DNA of 64,000 nucleotides from Leucobacter chromiiresistens (GCF_900102345.1 NZ_FNKB01000001.1:1488001-1552000); one strand, 5' to 3'. Positions 54,100 through 62,753 are shown, counted from the stretch's first letter. The notes: generated by a model not told the origin, from the sequence alone. Numbers and translations are program-made.

Positions 54100-54491
54100 C
54101 GCTGCGCCTCGTCGCTCGAGCCGGAGGCGCCGGTCGCGCCGGTCGCGCTGGAAGCCTCGGTCGCGCCGGTCGCCCCCGGCGCCGCAGAAGTCGACCCCGG
54201 CCGCGCGCCGTAGAGGCTCGCGACGGTGCTCGCGACGTGCGACGAGGCGGCCACGGGGGAGTCGGCGACGGGTGCGGGGCGGCGGCCGGCCACGAGGAAC
54301 AGGATCGGCCCGATCATGTTGAGGCACAGCATGATGAGCACCCACGGCCACTTGCGGCCGAACTGCACGCGCTCGGTCGGCGTGCGCACGAGCACGACGA
54401 AGCCGATGACGAGCAGCAGCGTCTGCACGGCGAGCACGATGCCGATGAGCAGCCACACGGTGCCGCTGAGGGAGGGGACGTCGAGATTCAT
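54096..54491 (-). CDS. PLDc-N domain membrane protein (YxlE-like)
   Basis: 131 residues, ATG 54491 with GAAGGAAG upstream. Two membrane helices (about 11-34 and 49-68) enclose the PLDc-N signature RTPTERVQFGRKWPWVLIMLCLNMIGPILFLVAGR. The tail is low-complexity Ala/Gly/Thr/Ser. In Bacillus, YxlE with the same domain precedes an ABC pair and acts negatively on SigY; here the order is the same, so an accessory or regulatory role for the exporter is likely. Confidence 0.8.
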   Translation of the reverse strand: MNLDVPSLSGTVWLLIGIVLAVQTLLLVIGFVVLVRTPTERVQFGRKWPWVLIMLCLNMIGPILFLVAGRRPAPVADSPVAASSHVASTVASLYGARPGSTSAAPGATGATEASSATGATGASGSSDEAQR

Positions 54492-54620
54492 GCGCAGCTT
54501 CCTTCGCAGTGCGGGCGCGCGGGGGCGTCGCCAGTGGGTCGATCGGTATTGCCTACATCCTTGCAATGCAAAGTAGTGATGTCAATTCGGGATCCGCCCC
54601 CGCGTCACCGGGTTACCGGG

Positions 54621-55280
54621 TTACTCGGGCGATGGCGCCGACCCCGGGGGAGCGGGGGCAGCCGCGCCCTGCGGCGTGGTGAGGCGCTCGCGCAGTGCCT
54701 GTTCGAGCGCATCGAACCGATCGCCCGCGAGACGGATGAGCGGCGCGTTGCGGGTCGACCTGCCGCGGCTTCCCCAGGTCATGCCGACGTACCCCTCGCG
54801 ATCCGCATCGGCCGTCCAGATGAGCACCACGCCGTCGGCGCCGCGGGTCTGCTCGGGCAGCGGCGTGTACCTCGCCGAGTCACCCGAGGCGAAGGCCGCG
54901 TGCAGCCGGTCGAACGCGTCGGGGGTGAGCGCGTGGTACCCCGTGAAGCGCCGCCGCAGGGGCGTGCCCGTCTCCGCGCGCACCCACACCCGCGTCGCCG
55001 ACCCGAGCAGCGCCGCGACCGCGAAGACGCCGAAGATCGTCGCGAGCACGACGATCGCCGCGGGCAGCACCCCCAGCCCCCGCATCGCCCGATAGCGCGG
55101 CCGAGACGACTCCTCCGCGCTGCGGCGCGCGTACTCGGCCAGCTCCTGGTAATTCGCCACTGCGCACGCGATCCCGATCACGCAGAGCACCAGCACGACC
55201 ACGGCGACGGCGGTGCGGGGCGCGGATCGGCGCGACACGAGCCCGGGAGTGCGGGCCAGGGTCGCGTCGTAGAGAGCCAT
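54621..55280 (-). CDS. Two-helix membrane protein with cytosolic domain, unknown
   Basis: 219 residues. Membrane segments at about 24-42 and 73-92, then a soluble C-terminal domain (RFTGYHALTPDAFDRLHAAF; GVVLIWTADADREGYVGMTW) ending in a Pro/Ala-rich tail. No family recognised. It stands alone between the ABC operon and the PadR operon, all on the minus strand. Confidence 0.65.
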   Translation of the reverse strand: MALYDATLARTPGLVSRRSAPRTAVAVVVLVLCVIGIACAVANYQELAEYARRSAEESSRPRYRAMRGLGVLPAAIVVLATIFGVFAVAALLGSATRVWVRAETGTPLRRRFTGYHALTPDAFDRLHAAFASGDSARYTPLPEQTRGADGVVLIWTADADREGYVGMTWGSRGRSTRNAPLIRLAGDRFDALEQALRERLTTPQGAAAPAPPGSAPSPE

Positions 55281-55308
55281 GCCCTCATGCTCCCATGCCG
55301 CGGCGCGG

Positions 55309-56205
55309 TTACTGCGAAGACTCCGCCGCAGCGCCCGCCGCAGTGCCCTCCGCAGCGCCCTCCGCCCGCGCGTCCCGCCACGCGCGGCGCAGCCCGGCGC
55401 GCAGCGGCAGCACGATCACCGCGAGCGCGGCGGCGAGACCCGCGGGCAGCGCCGCGGCAAGGAGGAGGCCCCAGCGCCCGCGGGGGCGGCGGGCATCGAG
55501 CACGGTCGCCGCCACGACGGAGGTCGAGAGCGTCGCCAGCGTGGTCGCACTCGCGGCGCGCACGAGCCGATCCTCCACGGGCACCCGCCGCCGCTGCGCC
55601 CAGAGCGCGGGCACCGCGCCGACCGCGACGGCGGCGATGAGCGAGCGCCGCGATCCGGTGCCGGTGCGCCGTCCGCCGAGCCCGAATCCCGTCGCGACGC
55701 GATCGGGGAGGCCCCGCCAGGCGAGCGCCAGGGATCCGGCCGCGGCCGCCGCGATCGCCAGCGGCACGAGCTGCGCGCCGCTCACAGCGCTCTTCGGCAC
55801 GCGGTCGAGCACGTCGCTCGTGGCGTCATCGGGGCGGATGAGCCGCAGGCGCACGGCGAGGGCGCCGAGGTTCACGGTCCACCCGGCGCCGAAGAGCCGC
55901 GGCACGAGGAGTCGGGGGCTGTCGGGATCCCACGTGCGCGAGCGCACCTCGGCGCTCACCGGGCCGCGCAGCTCGAGCGGCACGCCGAGCACGCGCAGCC
56001 GCGAGTCGGCGGCGGGCGCGTCACCGGTCAGGGCGTCGCGCAGATCCGCCGCGTACTGCTCCGCGGGCCCGAGCGCCTCGGCCGGATCGATGCCGGCGTC
56101 GGCGAGCTCGCCGAGCTGCGCGGAGAGGGCTTCGAGCGCGCGGGCCCGATCCCGCCGGGAGAGTGCGCCGAGCTGCGCCTCGACCTCGTGCAGATACCGA
56201 TTCAC
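55309..56205 (-). CDS. DUF1700/HAAS-DUF5808 membrane protein paired with PadR
   Basis: 298 residues. The N-terminal helical signalling domain (VNRYLHEVEAQLGALSRRDR; LADAGIDPAEALGPAEQYAADL) is the HAAS/DUF1700-like domain usually coded beside PadR regulators. A DUF5808-like stretch follows (SPRLLVPRLFGAGWTVNLGALAVRLRLIR), then about four membrane helices. GTG start overlaps the PadR stop (GTGA). It likely transmits PadR-controlled envelope signals; details unknown. Confidence 0.8.
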   Translation of the reverse strand: MNRYLHEVEAQLGALSRRDRARALEALSAQLGELADAGIDPAEALGPAEQYAADLRDALTGDAPAADSRLRVLGVPLELRGPVSAEVRSRTWDPDSPRLLVPRLFGAGWTVNLGALAVRLRLIRPDDATSDVLDRVPKSAVSGAQLVPLAIAAAAAGSLALAWRGLPDRVATGFGLGGRRTGTGSRRSLIAAVAVGAVPALWAQRRRVPVEDRLVRAASATTLATLSTSVVAATVLDARRPRGRWGLLLAAALPAGLAAALAVIVLPLRAGLRRAWRDARAEGAAEGTAAGAAAESSQ

Positions 56206-56543
56206 TCCGTCCCCTCCAGGTGCAGGATGTGGTGCATCGCCCCGCTCAGCGCGGTCCACGCCGTCGACCCCTCGGCGAGCGCGGCACGGCCCTCGTCGGT
56301 GAGACGGTAGTACTTGCGCGGCGGGCCGCCGGGGGCCTCGGCCCAGCGGGTCGCCACCTTCTCGGCCTTGTCGAGGCGCGCGAGCAGCGGATACACCGTG
56401 CCCGGGGTGGCGGTGAGCGCCGGATGCTCCCCGAGCCGATCGATGATCTCGATCGAATAGCACTCATCGCGGTCGAGCACCGCGAGAATCGCGAGCTCGA
56501 GCACGCCTTTGCGCAGCTGCGCGGTGCGGTCGCTGGTGGGCAT
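56202..56543 (-). CDS. PadR-family transcriptional regulator
   Basis: 113 residues. PadR winged helix: LRKGVLELAILAVLDRDECYSIEIIDRLGEHPALTATPGTVYPLLARLDKAEKV and the wing PRKYYRLTDEGRAALAE. PadR-s1-type short protein, probably a dimeric repressor of its own operon including the downstream HAAS membrane protein. Start ATG at 56543. Confidence 0.92.
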   Translation of the reverse strand: MPTSDRTAQLRKGVLELAILAVLDRDECYSIEIIDRLGEHPALTATPGTVYPLLARLDKAEKVATRWAEAPGGPPRKYYRLTDEGRAALAEGSTAWTALSGAMHHILHLEGTE

Positions 56544-56694
56544 GCCCCACAGCTTAGGTGCTCTCTGGAGCGAGTCGCCGGTCCGGCAGCGCTCCGAGTC
56601 GCGCGTGAGCGGTCAGCAGCGTGCACATCGCACCCGAATACCGCACACCACTGACCCCTCACGGCCGCCGAGCACCAGCCCCTCGCCTTCCGCC

Positions 56695-56715
56695 AAAAAA
56701 TGTGTGACATTTTTT
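56695..56715. promoter_or_regulatory. AT-rich perfect palindrome upstream of the Asp23 operon
   Basis: AAAAAATGT (56695-56703) and ACATTTTTT (56707-56715) flank GTG. It stands out from very GC-rich surroundings, about 105 bases before the first Asp23 gene. A direct repeat TGTGACA (56705-area and 56716-area) overlaps it. It could be an operator, an upstream promoter element, or a terminator facing away from padR. Confidence 0.45.
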
Positions 56716-56819
56716 GTGACACCTGAGGCCGCACCTGCGTCCTATCTGCAGAGCGATGATCCTTCGCTCGACACCACGGGCGGCCCGTCAACCGCCCACA
56801 GACACAGGAGGTAGTGCAC

Positions 56820-57335
56820 ATGGCTACGAACGAGACCCAGACCTCTGCACAGCTCGACACCGCGTCGACCACTACGGGCGGCAAGAACCGCAGCGGCGCA
56901 CCCCGCGTCGACCACGTGTCGTCGACGACGAGCGCCGGCACCGCGGCAGACGCATCAGCGGGACGCACCACGATCGCCGAGGGCGTCGTCGCGAAGATCG
57001 CCGGCATCGCCGCTCGCGAGGTCACCGGAGTGCACGCACTGGGCGGCGGCGGAGCACGGGCGCTCGGCGCGCTGCGCGACGCCATGAACGCCACCGACCT
57101 GACCCAGGGCGTCAAGGTCGAGGTGGGCGAGACGCAGGTCGCAGCCGACCTCACCATCGTCGTGGACTACCCGACCCCCATCCAGGAGGTCGCCGAGAAC
57201 GTGCGCAGCGCCGTCGCCGGTGCGATCACCCGTCTCGTCGGGCTGCAGGTCGTCGAGGTGAACGTCGCCGTGAACGACGTGCACCTGCCGGGCGACGACG
57301 CCGACGACGCCGACGCCGATACGCGCGTCTCGTGA
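56820..57335 (+). CDS. Asp23/Gls24-family envelope stress protein
   Basis: 171 residues; ATG 56820 lies 8 bases after AGGAGG, better than the GTG six bases earlier. After a ~45-residue disordered Ser/Thr/Ala leader, the Asp23 domain reads TTIAEGVVAKIAGIAAREVT GVHAL, then GVKVEVGETQVAADLTIVVD and VEVNVAVNDVHLPGD. Asp23 proteins polymerise under the membrane through AmaP and respond to alkaline or cell-wall stress. First gene of a tightly coupled operon. Confidence 0.9.
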   Translation: MATNETQTSAQLDTASTTTGGKNRSGAPRVDHVSSTTSAGTAADASAGRTTIAEGVVAKIAGIAAREVTGVHALGGGGARALGALRDAMNATDLTQGVKVEVGETQVAADLTIVVDYPTPIQEVAENVRSAVAGAITRLVGLQVVEVNVAVNDVHLPGDDADDADADTRVS

Positions 57336-57523
57336 ACGCGACCATGACCGGGGCGGCGGCGGGCGCCGTGCTGGCGTTCGCCGCCCTGATCTTCGGGTTC
57401 TGGGGCTTCCTGCTCGTCGCCGTGTTCATGGCGCTCGGCGCCCTCGTGGGCGGCCTGGTGTCGGGCCGATTCGACGCTCGCGCGCTCGTCGGAGCGTTCA
57501 CCGGGCGGCGCACCTCATCATGA
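57332..57523 (+). CDS. Small DUF2273-like membrane protein
   Basis: 63 residues, GTG 57332 inside the previous stop. Two membrane helices (GAVLAFAALIFGFWGFLLVA and FMALGALVGGLVSGR) match the short DUF2273 proteins that accompany Asp23 in actinobacteria and Firmicutes. Its stop overlaps the next start (ATGA). Confidence 0.8.
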   Translation: MNATMTGAAAGAVLAFAALIFGFWGFLLVAVFMALGALVGGLVSGRFDARALVGAFTGRRTSS

Positions 57524-57894
57524 GCGCCGGCAGGGACGGCGCGATCGAACCCACCGACACCCGGCCGCCCGGGCGCGTGCAGGTGCACGAGCGCGTCATC
57601 GGCAAGATCGTGACGCAGGCATCGGCGCACGCCATCGGCGTCGCCCGCGGCGACGTGCACGCCGAGGTCTCGGAGTGGGGCGGGGGAATCGCGGTGCGGC
57701 TCTCAACGCGGCTTCCGATCCCCGACCTCGCCGACACCGAGGCGATCCGTGCGCAGGCCCCCGTGTTCGAGCAAATGCGCGCCCTGCAGACCACTCTGGC
57801 GCACGACCTGGAACGGATGACGGGCCGGGAGATCCGGCGCATCTCCGTCACCGTGAACGGGGCCGTCACCACCGAGAGAAAGCGGGTGAGATAG
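57520..57894 (+). CDS. Asp23-like protein, second paralogue
   Basis: 124 residues with the Asp23 pattern shortened: HERVIGKIVTQASAHAIGVA, then AEVSEWGGGIAVRLSTRLPI and REIRRISVTVNGAV. ATGA overlap upstream; the next gene begins immediately after its stop. Probably part of the same membrane-associated scaffold. Confidence 0.8.
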   Translation: MSAGRDGAIEPTDTRPPGRVQVHERVIGKIVTQASAHAIGVARGDVHAEVSEWGGGIAVRLSTRLPIPDLADTEAIRAQAPVFEQMRALQTTLAHDLERMTGREIRRISVTVNGAVTTERKRVR

Positions 57895-58482
57895 ATGTCG
57901 CACCAGGTGTTGCACCTGGGCGTGCGTCGCGAGACCCATTCTCCGCGCACCGTCGCGGCCGTCACCGTGCTCGTCGTGCTCGCTGCAGCGGCGGTGTTCG
58001 CCGGCATCGAGATCGTGCGCTGGCTCGCCGGGCTGGGCCCGCTGCTGGTGGCGCCGGGCGACGGCCTGCGCGCGCTGACCGGACTGCCCGAGGCCGAGCC
58101 GCAGGCAGCCGTCGTCGCGGGCGGCGCAGTCGCCGCGATCGCGGGGCTCGCGCTCGTCTGGCTCGCCGTCGCACCCGGTCGCCGGCCGAGGCACTCGCTG
58201 AGCGGCCACCCGATCGCGGTGGTGTGCGACAACGGGGTGCTCGCGTCTGCGGTCGCCGAGCAGTTACGCCGATCCCTCGACCTCGCGCCCGGTGCGGTCG
58301 TGGTGGGAGTCGGCTCGCGCAGCATCGACGTGACGGTGCGACCGGCCCCGGGGCAGACGATCGAGAAGGATCGCGTGCGCGATCTCGCTGCAGAGGAGGT
58401 CGCCCGCTACGACCTGTCGCCCAGCCCGAAGGTGCACGCGCGCATCGCGAAGCCCGCAGACGGAGAAGGAGGAGAACGATGA
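57895..58482 (+). CDS. DUF6286 membrane protein
   Basis: 195 residues. Two membrane helices (about 19-42 and 74-96) and a C-terminal soluble domain (AVAEQLRRSLDLAPGAVVVG; SIDVTVRPAPGQTIEKDRV) of the DUF6286 type, regularly coded between Asp23 and AmaP genes in actinobacteria. It starts directly after the previous stop and overlaps the next gene by 4 bases. Confidence 0.82.
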   Translation: MSHQVLHLGVRRETHSPRTVAAVTVLVVLAAAAVFAGIEIVRWLAGLGPLLVAPGDGLRALTGLPEAEPQAAVVAGGAVAAIAGLALVWLAVAPGRRPRHSLSGHPIAVVCDNGVLASAVAEQLRRSLDLAPGAVVVGVGSRSIDVTVRPAPGQTIEKDRVRDLAAEEVARYDLSPSPKVHARIAKPADGEGGER

Positions 58483-59096
58483 ACGCCACCCGGCGCGGAA
58501 TCAACCGCAGCGTGCTGCTCGTCGTCGGCATCGTGCTGATCGTCGGGGGAGCGGCCGCAGCCGCAGCCGCCCTCCTGCCCGACATCGGGTCGGCATGGAA
58601 GACGGCGGCGGAGTCGGCCGCGCAGTGGATGCGCGCCGCCTCGACCGCGACGCGCATCGCCGAGGCGAGCCCGGTGAGCTGGTTCGCCATCGCGGTGCTC
58701 GCCGTCCTGCTCGCCGTCGTGGTGATCGCGATCGTGATCATCGCGCGGCTCGGCGGCGGGCGCAGCGGCACGGTGCTGCGCGAGGAAGCCCGCGAGGGGG
58801 CGCAGGGCGCCGTGACCATCGGCCACGGCTTCGCCGCCGACGCCCTCACCGGTGCGCTGGCGAACCGCAGCGAGATCCTCTCGTCGCGCGTGACCTCCCG
58901 CAGACTGCGCGGCGTCGACGTGCTCCACGTGAAGGTCACCCCGCGACAGCACGCCTCGCCCCGGGAGATCGCCGAGGTCGTGGGGCGACTCGCGGAGAAC
59001 CTCGCGCTGCTCACCGGCCGGGAGACCCCGATGCTGCTGTCGATTCGCTCAGGCCTCCGCTCGCGGGTCGCCGCGGGCGAGCCGCGGGTGCAGTGA
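58479..59096 (+). CDS. amaP: AmaP-like alkaline-shock membrane anchor
   Basis: 205 residues from ATG 58479 (GAAGGAGGAG upstream). Two helices (about 13-34 and 67-88) frame a short outer loop, then a soluble DUF322-like tail (GVDVLHVKVTPRQHASPREI). This is the layout of AmaP, which tethers Asp23 to the membrane in Staphylococcus. Preceded by Asp23 and DUF6286 genes, followed by an ECF sigma factor. Confidence 0.83.
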   Translation: MNATRRGINRSVLLVVGIVLIVGGAAAAAAALLPDIGSAWKTAAESAAQWMRAASTATRIAEASPVSWFAIAVLAVLLAVVVIAIVIIARLGGGRSGTVLREEAREGAQGAVTIGHGFAADALTGALANRSEILSSRVTSRRLRGVDVLHVKVTPRQHASPREIAEVVGRLAENLALLTGRETPMLLSIRSGLRSRVAAGEPRVQ

Positions 59097-59108
59097 GAGG
59101 ATCGACGC

Positions 59109-59678
59109 GTGGTGAGTGGTGGAGATCGCGCCCCCGGCGTCGAAGCGGCCGATGACCGCATCGTCGCGGGGCGCGCAGCCGACGGCGACGCGGCCGCGTT
59201 CGCGGTGCTCGTGCGGCGGTACACGCCCATGATGCGGGCGTACGCCCGGCGGCTGCTGAACGGCACGGCCGACGTCGACGACGTGGTGCAGGAGGCGTTC
59301 GTCACGGCGTGGGAGCAGCTGCCCGGGCTCGAAGACCCGGGAAAGGTGAAGAGCTGGCTCATGCGCATCACGAGCCGCAAAGCGATCGACCGGGTGCGGG
59401 CGGCGCGGCCGTACGCCGCGCTCGACACGGTCGAGCTGCCCGCCGCGGAGCGCTCGGCGCCGCCGCGGCAGGCCGAGGCGCGGGCCGGGATCGCCGCGCT
59501 CCACGCGGCGCTCCAGGAGCTGCCGCACCTCCAGCGCGAGTGCTGGGTGATGCGCGAGATCGGCGGGAGCTCGTACGACGAGATCGCCGACGAACTGCAG
59601 ATCTCCCGTTCAACGGTGCGGGGGTTGCTGGCACGCGCACGAAAAGACATCATCGTTCGGATGGAGCAGTGGCGATGA
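59109..59678 (+). CDS. ECF-family RNA polymerase sigma factor
   Basis: 189 residues; two GTG codons in tandem, the first used. Region 2: AAFAVLVRRYTPMMRAYARRLLNGTADVDDVVQEAFVTAWEQL (about 29-71). Region 4: ALQELPHLQRECWVMREIGGSSYDEIADELQISRSTVRGLLARARK (about 137-182). No separate anti-sigma with a zinc motif is adjacent; the next gene, which overlaps by 4 bases, has an N-terminal segment that may fill that role. Probably drives the stress operon. Confidence 0.92.
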   Translation: MVSGGDRAPGVEAADDRIVAGRAADGDAAAFAVLVRRYTPMMRAYARRLLNGTADVDDVVQEAFVTAWEQLPGLEDPGKVKSWLMRITSRKAIDRVRAARPYAALDTVELPAAERSAPPRQAEARAGIAALHAALQELPHLQRECWVMREIGGSSYDEIADELQISRSTVRGLLARARKDIIVRMEQWR

Positions 59679-60328
59679 ACGACCTCAACAGCCCGACGCC
59701 CGACGGTCTCGGCATGGAACCCGACGATCTCGACGGCTACACCATCGAGCAGCTCTCCGACTACCTCGACTCCGGGCGCAGCCCCGTGAACCCCGAGATC
59801 GAGAGCTCGCCCGGATGCCGCATCGCGCTCGACGCGCTGCAGCGACTGCGGCAGCTCTCACCCGAACTGCTCGCCGCCGACACGCGAGCCGAGCCCGAGG
59901 CCGACGAGAGCTGGGTGCTGGGCATCCTCGCGGGCATCTCGCTCGACGCGCGTGCCGGGCGGCGGATCCCGATCCCGAGCCCCGAGCCCGCCGCCGATCT
60001 CGGCATCACCGAGGGCGCCGTGCGCGGCATGGTGCGCGCCGCCGAGAACGACGTCGCCGGGGTGCTCATCGGGCGGGTGAGGATCGACGGCGACCCGACC
60101 GAACCCGGCCAACCGGTCACGATCTGCGCCGAGGTGAGCGTGGCGCACGGGGTCGACATTCAGGCCGCGGTGACCCAGCTGCGCGCGGCGATCGAGGCGC
60201 GCATCGCCGCCCACGCGCTGCTGAACCTCGCCGGGATCGACATCGTGGTGCAGGACGTGCACGGGGTGCCGTCGTCATTCGGAGGCCGCCGAGGCGACGG
60301 GATCGGAACGGAGAGTGAGGAGCACTGA
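59675..60328 (+). CDS. Asp23-domain protein with N-terminal extension, possible sigma partner
   Basis: 217 residues, ATG 59675 overlapping the sigma stop. The N-terminal ~95 residues are acidic and helical (DDLDGYTIEQLSDYLDSGRS; CRIALDALQRLRQLSPELLA), recalling anti-sigma N-termini but without a Cys/His zinc motif. The C-terminal ~110 residues carry an Asp23-like domain (ITEGAVRGMVRAAENDVAGV; GVDIQAAVTQLRAAIEARIA; GIDIVVQDVHGVP). It may couple the scaffold to the sigma factor; inference. Confidence 0.75.
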   Translation: MNDLNSPTPDGLGMEPDDLDGYTIEQLSDYLDSGRSPVNPEIESSPGCRIALDALQRLRQLSPELLAADTRAEPEADESWVLGILAGISLDARAGRRIPIPSPEPAADLGITEGAVRGMVRAAENDVAGVLIGRVRIDGDPTEPGQPVTICAEVSVAHGVDIQAAVTQLRAAIEARIAAHALLNLAGIDIVVQDVHGVPSSFGGRRGDGIGTESEEH

Positions 60329-60690
60329 TGAGCGCGATCACGAACGAACTGCTGGCCTCCCGCATCGAGGCGGCCGCGCTCGCCGTGCCCGGCGTCGCAT
60401 CCCTCTTGCGCAGCGGGGTCAGCACCCGTGCGGTCATCGACGCGGGTGCCAGGCTGCTCGGCCTCGGCGAGCGCGGAAATTCCGCGGTGCGCATCGAGCG
60501 GGGGAGTGAGGCGGTCTCGGTCGAGTGCTCCGTCGGCCTCGTGCGCACGCGCAGCGTCGTCGAGACGGTGCACGAGCTGCACCGCGTCATCGCCGCGGTG
60601 GTGCTGGAGCTCACGGGCCTGCCCGCGCAGATTCGCATCACCGTCGGTCACGTGGATGAGGCCGCCTCGGAGGCGGCCGCTCAGCGCTGA
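60328..60690 (+). CDS. Asp23-like protein, last gene of the envelope-stress operon
   Basis: 120 residues, ATG overlapping the previous stop (TGATG). Short Asp23-like pattern: SRIEAAALAVPGVASLL, then VRIERGSEAVSVECSVGLV and LPAQIRITVGHVDEA. Its 3' end overlaps the convergent phosphatase gene by 10 bases. Confidence 0.72.
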   Translation: MSAITNELLASRIEAAALAVPGVASLLRSGVSTRAVIDAGARLLGLGERGNSAVRIERGSEAVSVECSVGLVRTRSVVETVHELHRVIAAVVLELTGLPAQIRITVGHVDEAASEAAAQR

Positions 60691-61667
60691 CCGACGGGCG
60701 CGACGGTCGCCCAGACCGCTCGGTGATCCGAACCCGACACCCGGAACGCCCCGCGGTCGAGCACCGCGAGCTCGCGCGTCAGCACGTGGTCGAGGGGCAG
60801 CACGGGTGGAATCCACTCGCGCGGCGCCCAGGTCGGAGGGGCGAAGATCGATCCGCACCCCGCCAGCGCTCCGGGCCCCGCGCAGAGCCCCCGGAACACC
60901 GGGTGCGCGGCACTCGCGTTGAAGTCGCCCGCCACGACGAGCGGACCGGGCGTCGACGAGACCCAGGTGTCGAGCGCGCCGATCTCGTCGCGCCAGACCT
61001 CCGCGCGCCCGTCGAGGGGCGGCACCGGGTGCACGGCGCGCACGCGCACCGTCTCGCCGCCGATGCGCACGTCGGCGGCCCACGAGGCGAATCGCATCTC
61101 ATCCTCCGGCGCCAGCGCGACCTCGTCGAGGGGCGTCGCAGACAGCATCGCGGTCGCCGCGCCGCCCGACGCATCGCTCACCAGGCGGTACGGGAAACGC
61201 TGCGCGGCCCCCGCGGCGTCGAGACGTGCGACGTAGTCGTGATCCGCTTCGAGCAGCAGCACGTCGGCATCGAGCGCCTGAGCCTCCGCGAGCAGCTCAG
61301 CGGGATCCCCGTTGCCGTAGAGCGCGTTGAACGACACCACCGTCGCGCGGTCGGCAGCCGCGGCTCCCGTCGCCGCTTCCCCCGGGGGCACGGGTGCGAC
61401 AAGGATCAGGGCCGCGCCGATGTTCGCCGCCGACACGAGCGCGCAGACCCACGCCGTCCGTGAACGCGGGGCGAGCAGCACCGAGACGACCCCCACGGCG
61501 GCGGCGCCCGCAGCCCAGGGCGCACCCGCCTGCAGCGTCGGCACGATCCATGACCCGGCGGAGTCGACGAACCTCACGAGCGAGAGCAGTACGCCGAGTG
61601 CGCCGATGAGCGAGCCGCAGATGGCGATCGGGCGTCGTGAGCGGCTGGGGTGCGGGAGGCGAGGCAT
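60681..61667 (-). CDS. Endonuclease/exonuclease/phosphatase-family membrane protein
   Basis: 328 residues. Three N-terminal membrane helices (about 14-34, 45-65, 72-92) are followed by an EEP-fold catalytic domain facing outside: VVSFNALYGNGDPAELL, LLLEADHD, AVHPVPPLDGRA, VVAGDFNASAAHPVF, LPLDHVLT and VSGSDHRAVWATV give the N, E, D-x-N and S-D-H residues of the metal-dependent phosphodiesterase site. Likely a surface phosphodiesterase or nuclease. Convergent with the Asp23 operon. Confidence 0.88.
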   Translation of the reverse strand: MPRLPHPSRSRRPIAICGSLIGALGVLLSLVRFVDSAGSWIVPTLQAGAPWAAGAAAVGVVSVLLAPRSRTAWVCALVSAANIGAALILVAPVPPGEAATGAAAADRATVVSFNALYGNGDPAELLAEAQALDADVLLLEADHDYVARLDAAGAAQRFPYRLVSDASGGAATAMLSATPLDEVALAPEDEMRFASWAADVRIGGETVRVRAVHPVPPLDGRAEVWRDEIGALDTWVSSTPGPLVVAGDFNASAAHPVFRGLCAGPGALAGCGSIFAPPTWAPREWIPPVLPLDHVLTRELAVLDRGAFRVSGSDHRAVWATVAPVGQR

Positions 61668-61792
61668 GTGTCACCGTCACTTTCCGGTCAGTGTTCGCGA
61701 TGCGAACGGCGGCCCCCTCACCGAGTGTATGCGGAGGCGAGGTGCCGGGGCACCTCTGCTCCCAGTGGCTCGCGGGCGTCGGGCGCCGGCGC

Positions 61793-61902
61793 TCGCCAGC
61801 GTCAGAGATTCGGCGTCGGTGAGACGTTTGGGTGGGGATCGGTCTCACCGACGGCGAATCTCTCACCGAAGCGGCGGGTGGCGGAGGTGTAGAGGCGGAG
61901 GG
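61793..61902. repeat. Palindromic intergenic repeat, copy 1
   Basis: Core arms 61805-61825 (GAGATTCGGCGTCGGTGAGAC, 21 bases less one shown mismatch) and 61842-61862 pair with one mismatch around a 16-base loop containing TTTGGGTGGGG. Flanks CTCGCCAGCGTC on the left and GCGGCGGGTGG...GGAGGCGGAGGG-like on the right are shared with copy 2 at 62754. It lies upstream of the DUF429 gene. Confidence 0.85.
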
Positions 61903-61953
61903 GGCGCAGTCAGCGCCCCCGGCCGGAGACACGGCCGCGCCTAAAATGGTCGG

Positions 61954-62700
61954 ATGCTGACAGCCGGAGTCGACCTCGCCGCGGAGCGCACGGGTACCGC
62001 GCTCGCCGTGGTCGAGTGGGGTGACGCTCGCGCCGAGCTGCAGCACCTGCAGCTCGGCGTCGACGACGCGCAGATCGTCGAGACCATGCCGCGCGTCGCC
62101 CAGCTCGGGATCGACTGCGCCTTCGGATGGCCCGACGAGTTCGTCAGCTTCGTCGCGGCGCACGCCGCTCGAGATCGCGATGCCACGCCGCCCGATGGCG
62201 GGATCGCCTGGCGCCGCACGCTCGCGTATCGGGCGACCGACCGCGACGTGCGCGAACGGACCGGGCGCTGGCCGCTGAGCGTCTCCACGGATCGGCTGGG
62301 GCTCACCGCGATGCGGTGCGCCGGACTGCTCGCCCGTCTCGAGGAGAGCGGGGCCGATGTCGACCGCTCCGGCGCGGGCGATGTGGTCGAGGTCTACCCG
62401 GGCGCGACGCTGCGGCACTGGGGGTTCGCAACGATGGGATACCGTGCGCACGCGGAGCGCCGTGAGCGGCTGCTCGGCGAGATCGGCGCAGCGGCGCCGT
62501 GGTTCGACGTCTACGCGTTCCGCGACCTGATGGTCGCTTCGGCCGACGCCTTCGACGCGGTCATCGCCGCGCTCGCGGCGCGCAGCTCGGCGACCGGACG
62601 CAGCACACCGCCCCCGCCGGAGCTGCTCGATCGGGCGCGCCGAGAGGGGTGGATCGCCCTGCCGAACGTGGGTCTGCCCGAGCTGCTCGCGGGGCGCTGA
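61954..62700 (+). CDS. DUF429 family protein (RNase H-like fold)
   Basis: 248 residues. It begins MLTAGVDLAAERTGTALAVV, the family opening with Asp on the first strand as in RNase H/resolvase folds. Further motifs are VAQLGIDCAFGWPDEFVSFV, RRTLAYRATDRDVRERTGRW, EVYPGATLRHWG and ADAFDAVIAALAARS (Asp at a likely metal site). DUF429 proteins are predicted nucleases; no cellular role is established. It is bracketed by two copies of a palindromic repeat. Confidence 0.85.
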   Translation: MLTAGVDLAAERTGTALAVVEWGDARAELQHLQLGVDDAQIVETMPRVAQLGIDCAFGWPDEFVSFVAAHAARDRDATPPDGGIAWRRTLAYRATDRDVRERTGRWPLSVSTDRLGLTAMRCAGLLARLEESGADVDRSGAGDVVEVYPGATLRHWGFATMGYRAHAERRERLLGEIGAAAPWFDVYAFRDLMVASADAFDAVIAALAARSSATGRSTPPPPELLDRARREGWIALPNVGLPELLAGR

Positions 62701-62753
62701 CACCCGAGCGCGGTGCAACCCGCGGGTTGCTCCCGCGCGGCGGCCCGCGGGCC

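Noticed and set aside
57962..59653. Long minus-strand frame across the Asp23 operon
   Set aside because: Low-complexity Ser/Arg/Ala shadow of several well-supported coupled genes on the other strand.
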